In this document: positions 5,435 to 9,068 of the stretch, in pieces
Numbering within the stretch: position 1 is the first letter of the stretch
Layout of the letters: each line of letters opens with the position of its first letter
Assembly (NCBI GenBank): GCA_039045975.1
Contig: JBCCJA010000092.1
Location: 1-9,068 of the forward strand
Length of the DNA stretch: 9,068 bases
From: JBCCJA01 sp039045975
GTDB lineage: Bacteria; Planctomycetota; Planctomycetia; Planctomycetales; Planctomycetaceae
Direction of reading: 5' to 3'
Notes under the pieces: generated by a model
The model's input: the letters and a program-made list of their open reading frames with translations, nothing else
Databases searched by the model: none
What the model was told of the DNA's origin: nothing
Made by a program: the position numbers and the translations under genes

Positions 5435-6715
5435 TCAACGGCGGAACGTCCGCTGCACCTCCTCCAACGCGGTTTCCCCCTCGGCGACCAGCCGCAGGGC
5501 CTCCGACTGGAACGTCGTCCCGCCCTGGGCCTTCACGGCGGCTCGTATCGCGGCCGGGTCTCCGCCGCGGATCGCGGCGCAGACTTCGTCGTCGACGGAG
5601 ATAAACTCGAACATGCCTATCCGGCCCAAATAGCCCGTGCCGCCGCAGTCTTCGCAGGGCTCCTCGTCTTCGCCGGGGCTGCCCGCGCGGTACAGGGTTT
5701 TGGTTTCTCGCGGCAGACCGACTTTCGCGAGCATTTTCGGGTTCGGCCGGAACGCCATCCGGCACGACTCGCAGAGCTTGCGGATCAGTTTCACGCCGAC
5801 GGCGGCGCCGAGGGTGTTCGCGACCGTCTCCGCGTCGCTCATCTCGATCAGGCGGCTGATGCCGTTCAGCCCGTCCCGGGCCGACAGTTCCGCCACGAAC
5901 GCGACGTCTTCGGCGAAGGCCGCCGCCGCCGTCACCTTCTCCGGCCCGTCGATCTCGCCGAGGTAAATCACGTCGGGTTCCCGCCGCATGATCCGCTGCA
6001 GCGTCGTCGGCAGGTCTTCGTCATCGACGGCCTCGAACGTCGACATCATCGGATTCGGTTTTTGGAGCGACGCGACGAGGAAGATCGACTGGATGTAGAA
6101 GTCGATCGACGCGAGCACCCCTTCTGTCGACGTCGTCAGCCCCGACATCGGCGGGCCGCAAACGACGAGCAGTTTTTGACGCTCACGCGAGAACGCCCGG
6201 ATCTGGTCCCGCAGGCCGGTCGAGATGCCCAAGTCGTCCGGCTTCGAGGGCACTTTCTTCGTGTTCGCCAGCCGCAGGGTCAGCCGTTCGACCGGCGTGG
6301 CCGGTTCCGTCTTCATGCGCAGCTCGTACGGGACGTCGTCGAGCTCGGCCCTGAGTCCGCCCGAGACCGGCTGTCCGTTCGACCTGGGCGGCAGGCCGGC
6401 CAGAACTTTGAGCATTTGGATGATCGCCGCCGCCTGCCGTGCCGGCATCTTCCCGCCCGGGTAACCGATGCCGTCGACGAAGATCCGGACCGCCGTGACC
6501 GAGCCCTTCGTCTCCAGCCGCAGCAGCTCCGCGCGGCGGAGAATGGCGTCCGTGACCATGTCTTTGGCCGGGATCAGCGCCGCCTGGGTCAGCTTGCCGA
6601 ACTTCGACAGGTCGGGCGTCTCGCCGCCGATCGGGCCCTTGAATTGGACGTAATCGACGTCGTCTTCGTCGTCCTCTTCTGGTTCCGGCTCTTCTCGGTT
6701 TTTCTTTTTGAACAT
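5435..6715 (-). CDS. GspE/PilB-family ATPase with degenerate P-loop
   Basis: A 426-residue protein of the type II secretion/type IV pilus ATPase family. A basic then acidic N-terminus (residues 3-19) leads to a short N2 domain (about 55-150). The ATPase domain spans about 155-370. The Walker A position reads GPPMSGLTT (187-195): the lysine that binds ATP phosphate is Leu193 (codon CTG). Walker B remains as PDVIYLGEID with Glu254. The usual Asp box and the LHTNDA His box are not recognisable (AELSARDG at 276-282). The GISRLIEM segment (285-292) and the zinc motif C315-x2-C318 plus C354-x2-C357 with GYLGRIGMFEF are kept. There is no MshEN-like N-terminal domain. It lies 83 nt after dapA, with no pilin, GspF or secretin gene nearby. 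The intact frame and retained zinc motif argue for a functional protein that probably does not hydrolyse ATP normally, such as a regulatory subunit. Family firm; role unknown. Confidence 0.88.
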   Translation of the reverse strand: MFKKKNREEPEPEEDDEDDVDYVQFKGPIGGETPDLSKFGKLTQAALIPAKDMVTDAILRRAELLRLETKGSVTAVRIFVDGIGYPGGKMPARQAAAIIQMLKVLAGLPPRSNGQPVSGGLRAELDDVPYELRMKTEPATPVERLTLRLANTKKVPSKPDDLGISTGLRDQIRAFSRERQKLLVVCGPPMSGLTTSTEGVLASIDFYIQSIFLVASLQKPNPMMSTFEAVDDEDLPTTLQRIMRREPDVIYLGEIDGPEKVTAAAAFAEDVAFVAELSARDGLNGISRLIEMSDAETVANTLGAAVGVKLIRKLCESCRMAFRPNPKMLAKVGLPRETKTLYRAGSPGEDEEPCEDCGGTGYLGRIGMFEFISVDDEVCAAIRGGDPAAIRAAVKAQGGTTFQSEALRLVAEGETALEEVQRTFRR

Positions 6716-6757
6716 CGCGGCGGTCGCCAGCTCGGGTCGTTCGGCGTCGGAATGATA

Positions 6758-6774
6758 CGGGCCGCCCGGGCCCG
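6758..6774. repeat. GC hairpin between dapA and the GspE-like gene
   Basis: CGGGCC (6758-6763) and GGCCCG (6769-6774) pair around a 5-nt loop, 24 nt after the dapA stop on the minus strand. No U-tract follows. It may weaken read-through from dapA into the GspE-like gene, but GC-rich DNA gives such stems by chance. Confidence 0.25.
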
Positions 6775-6798
6775 ACGCACCGGAGCGGTCGCGCCGTG

Positions 6799-7689
6799 CT
6801 AAGTCGGCAACCCGTAGGCCCGCAGTGTCTCGGCGAGGCGCCCGAGTTCGGCTTCGTCGAGTCCGACGAGCGGCAGCCGCACGCCTCCGACGTCGTGCCC
6901 GACGAGCCGCAGCGCGGCCTTCACCGGCGTCGGGTTCGTCGCCAACGACAGCATGTCGCGGCAGAGCGGGAACAGCTTCCCGTGCAGGCGCCGGGCCTCG
7001 CCGGCGTCTCCGGCGTCCCAGGCCCGCAGCATCGCGAGCACGTCTGCCGGCACGACGTTGCCCGCGACCGAGACGACGCCGCTCGCCCCGACGGCGAGCA
7101 GCGGCAGCGTCAGGCTGTCATCGCCCGACAGGACCGTTAACTCCGACCCGGTCAGGATCGACGACGCCTGATCGAGGTCGCCGGTCGACTCCTTGACCGC
7201 GACGATGCTCGGCACCTCCGCGAGCCGGCAGATCGTCTCCGGCTCCATATTTTTAGCCGTCCGGCCCGGGATGTTGTAGAGGACGATCGGCACGTCGACG
7301 GCGTCCGCGACGGCCCGGAAGTGGCGTTCGAAGCCGGCCTGAGTCGGCTTGTTGTAATACGGCGCGACCATCAGCACGCCGTCGACGCCGCACGACGCGG
7401 CGTGCTTCGTGAGGCGGATCGCCTCGGCGGTGCTGTTCGACCCGGTGCCGGCCATCACCTTCGCCCGTCCGGCGGCCCGCTCGGTCACGAGCGCGATGAC
7501 CCGCTCGTGCTCCTCGTGCGACAGCGTCGGGCTCTCGCCGGTCGTGCCGCAGGGGCTAAGGCAGTCGACTCCGGCCTCGATCAGTCGGTCGACGTGGGCG
7601 AGCAAGGCCGCCTCGTCGACCGCGTCGCCCGCGAACGGGGTGACCAACGCGACGGTCAAGCCGCGGAACGCTTCGCCTTTACGTGCCAT
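6799..7689 (-). CDS. dapA: 4-hydroxy-tetrahydrodipicolinate synthase
   Basis: Condenses pyruvate with aspartate semialdehyde in the lysine/diaminopimelate pathway (cytoplasmic TIM barrel). The 296-residue length is typical. The active site is complete: GTTGES with Thr49-Thr50 (48-53), Tyr112 in APYYNKP, Tyr138 and Arg143 in YNIPGRT (138-144), the Schiff-base Lys166 in AVKESTGD, and SGDD (188-191). The Tyr and Arg pair is the pattern of true dihydrodipicolinate synthases rather than sialic-acid or sugar-acid aldolases of the same superfamily. The ATG start has a good ribosome binding site, AAAGGA at 7698-7703, placed 8 nt upstream within the end of the dehydrogenase gene. The gene overlaps that gene by 11 nt, which suggests translational coupling. 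No dapB or lysA is in the window. Confidence 0.95.
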   Translation of the reverse strand: MARKGEAFRGLTVALVTPFAGDAVDEAALLAHVDRLIEAGVDCLSPCGTTGESPTLSHEEHERVIALVTERAAGRAKVMAGTGSNSTAEAIRLTKHAASCGVDGVLMVAPYYNKPTQAGFERHFRAVADAVDVPIVLYNIPGRTAKNMEPETICRLAEVPSIVAVKESTGDLDQASSILTGSELTVLSGDDSLTLPLLAVGASGVVSVAGNVVPADVLAMLRAWDAGDAGEARRLHGKLFPLCRDMLSLATNPTPVKAALRLVGHDVGGVRLPLVGLDEAELGRLAETLRAYGLPT

Positions 7690-8626
7690 CTGCTTCGTCC
7701 TTTGCGACGGTCGGGCCTGGTCCGAGCCCAGACAGTCCGGTGATCGCGTGTATCAGGGCCTGGGTGCCGTCGCGGCCGCGGCCGGTCCGTTCGAGCGAGC
7801 GGTACAGCTGCTCCGTGAGAGCCAACCCCGGTGTCACCACACCGACCCGCCGCGCCTCCGCGAGTGCGATGCCGAGGTCTTTCACGAAGTGTTCGACGTA
7901 GAAACCGGGCGCGAAGTCGCCCGCCAGGATCCGCGGCGCGAGGTTCGTCAGCGACCAACTGCCGGCCGCGCCGCCGCCTACCGATTCGAGGACCCGCGTC
8001 GCGTCCAGGCCGGCCGCCTCGGCGTACGCCAACGCCTCGCACATGCCCGTCATCGTGCCGGCGATCAGCGTCTGGTTGACCATCTTCGTGTGCTGACCGG
8101 CCCCCGGCCCTCCCTGCAGCACGATCGTCCCGCCGAGACCTTCCAGGCAGGGCCGGACCGCCTCGAACGCCGCCGCGTCACCGCCGGCCATGACCGACAG
8201 CGTGCCGTTTCTGGCACCGACGTCCCCGCCGGAAACGGGCGCGTCGAGCGACCACTGGCCGGCGTCCCGTGCGGCCGACGCGATCTCGACCGCCAGTGAA
8301 GGCTCGCTCGTCGTCATGTCGACGTGGACCGCCCCGGCCGCCGCCGACGAGAGTGTCCCCGCCGGACCGAGCACGGTGCTGCGGACGTCGTGCGGGTAGC
8401 CGACCATCGTGAAGATCACGTCAGACGCGGCGGCGACGGCGGCCGGGCTGTCGGCCCACACGGCCCCACGTTCGACGAGTTCTTCGGCCTTCGCCCGGGT
8501 CCGACTGAACACAGTCAGCCCGAAGCCGGCGTCGAGTAAGCGTCCCGCCATCGACGCACCCATCACGCCCGTGCCGATCCACCCCAGGCGGGTCGTACCG
8601 GCGATCGCGCGGGGCGGGGAATTCAC
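7679..8626 (-). CDS. Beta-hydroxyacid dehydrogenase (HIBADH/GarR family)
   Basis: A 315-residue NAD(P)-dependent reductase related to 3-hydroxyisobutyrate dehydrogenase, tartronate semialdehyde reductase and the GLYR succinic semialdehyde reductases. The Rossmann motif GWIGTGVMG lies at 15-23, the substrate-binding DAPVSGGDVGA at 128-138, and the catalytic Lys181 in GAGQHTKMVNQ with Asn184. The C-terminal helical domain contains FVKDLGIAL (247-255). The start is set at the GTG at 8626, shortly before the Rossmann strand. A TTG at 8692 would add 22 residues unlike the family and crowd the divergent aminotransferase promoter; neither start has a clear Shine-Dalgarno. The gene overlaps dapA by 11 nt. 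The substrate cannot be told from sequence. Linkage to dapA is notable, because some relatives pair with sugar-acid aldolases of the DapA superfamily, but this DapA has the lysine-pathway residues. Confidence 0.88.
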   Translation of the reverse strand: MNSPPRAIAGTTRLGWIGTGVMGASMAGRLLDAGFGLTVFSRTRAKAEELVERGAVWADSPAAVAAASDVIFTMVGYPHDVRSTVLGPAGTLSSAAAGAVHVDMTTSEPSLAVEIASAARDAGQWSLDAPVSGGDVGARNGTLSVMAGGDAAAFEAVRPCLEGLGGTIVLQGGPGAGQHTKMVNQTLIAGTMTGMCEALAYAEAAGLDATRVLESVGGGAAGSWSLTNLAPRILAGDFAPGFYVEHFVKDLGIALAEARRVGVVTPGLALTEQLYRSLERTGRGRDGTQALIHAITGLSGLGPGPTVAKDEADGT

Positions 8627-8745
8627 GATGTTTTCGGATCGCGGTCGGATCTGTCGGCCCGGGCCGGCGACAACCGCCCCCCGGTCGGGCAAAGCTACCG
8701 CCGCGTCACGAAGCTGTCATTCGGCCCGACCGCGAGACCGAGGCG

Positions 8746-9068
8746 ATGAACCCGACGACGGCATGGATCGACGGACAGACGGTGCCCGTCGCGGACGCCG
8801 CCTTCGCCGCCGACGATTTCCTCGTCACGTCCGCCGCGGCCGTCTGCGAGACGTTGCGGACGTTCCGCCACGAGCCGTTTTTGCTCGACGAGCACCTCGA
8901 TCGGCTCGAAGCGTCGGCCACGGCCGTCCGCGTGCCGCTGCGGATGCCGCCGGCCGAGATCGGGCCGGTCGTCCGTGATTTGGTCGCCGCCAATTCCGAT
9001 CAGATCGACGCCGCCGACGACTTCGTCGTCTCGATCGTCGCCTCGCCGGGGCGTGGGCGGACGCTCGG
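8746..9068 (+). CDS. Class IV aminotransferase, N-terminal part
   Basis: The first 107 codons of a gene that continues past the window edge. It starts MNPTTAWIDGQTVPVADA, matching the first strands of fold-type IV PLP enzymes. It then shows the strong block VCETLRTF (33-40) with EPFLLDEHLDRLEASA (43-58), the family's conserved E-T-x-R and H-L-x-R-L-x-x-SA segment. Members include branched-chain aminotransferase (IlvE), D-amino-acid aminotransferase and aminodeoxychorismate lyase (PabC). The PLP lysine and the residues that separate these lie beyond the edge, so the substrate is open. The ATG at 8746 is chosen because the domain begins at once. GAGG is only 2 nt upstream, so the ribosome binding site is poor. 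The gene diverges from the dehydrogenase over 119 nt, which should hold promoters for both. Confidence 0.88.
   Translation, partial: MNPTTAWIDGQTVPVADAAFAADDFLVTSAAAVCETLRTFRHEPFLLDEHLDRLEASATAVRVPLRMPPAEIGPVVRDLVAANSDQIDAADDFVVSIVASPGRGRTL

Noticed and set aside
4997..6802. 601-codon plus-strand open frame
   Set aside because: It lies antisense to the GspE-like gene and the small lipoprotein gene, is extremely Arg/Pro-rich and has no recognisable domain. Long antisense frames are expected in GC-rich DNA.
8627..8692. 22-residue extension of the dehydrogenase from a TTG
   Set aside because: It is unlike the family N-terminus and lacks a ribosome binding site. A GTG at 8626 sits just before the Rossmann fold.
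8695..8993. Two minus-strand open frames at the right edge
   Set aside because: Both are shadows of the class IV aminotransferase gene, whose plus-strand translation shows the conserved ETLRTF and HLDRL blocks.

Overview
This window is high-GC (roughly two thirds G+C by eye), densely coded bacterial DNA that reads as ordinary chromosomal core. It most likely comes from a planctomycete (Planctomycetota). That placement is inference. It rests on two very short lipoprotein genes whose mature parts resemble small planctomycete proteins I recall, on a GspE/PilB-like ATPase standing apart from any pilus or secretion operon, and on the mixture of genes. No rRNA, tRNA, insertion sequence, phage gene or CRISPR array was seen.

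Left block (about 126-3410, minus strand). Reading leftward, the order is a BshB1-type sugar-malate deacetylase, a CDP-alcohol phosphatidyltransferase of PssA type, riboflavin synthase RibE, and a DUF4349 lipoprotein with a C-terminal membrane anchor. The first two genes overlap by 14 nt, the second and third share one base (TGATG), and the last follows after 42 nt. This looks like one operon with translational coupling. A strong GC hairpin just beyond the DUF4349 stop is a plausible terminator.

Middle (3411-3767). A single small lipoprotein gene runs on the plus strand. It diverges from bshB1 across only 32 nt and converges on a response-regulator gene. The convergent stop codons sit opposite each other in a short hairpin.

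Right block (3765-8626, minus strand). Reading leftward, the order is a beta-hydroxyacid dehydrogenase, dapA (overlapping it by 11 nt), a GspE/PilB/TadA-family ATPase, a 74-residue lipoprotein, trpF and a stand-alone CheY-like receiver. Gaps after dapA are 48-152 nt, and several hold GC hairpins, so this may be one long or several short transcription units. At the right edge a class IV aminotransferase gene begins on the plus strand, divergent from the dehydrogenase, and runs out of the window.

Most genes are biosynthetic housekeeping: riboflavin, tryptophan, lysine/diaminopimelate, phospholipid, and possibly bacillithiol or a related thiol. The most unusual item is the GspE-like ATPase. Its P-loop lysine is replaced by leucine and other catalytic boxes are eroded, yet the four-cysteine zinc motif and the Walker B glutamate remain, which suggests a pseudo-ATPase. 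I found no convincing new multi-gene system here.
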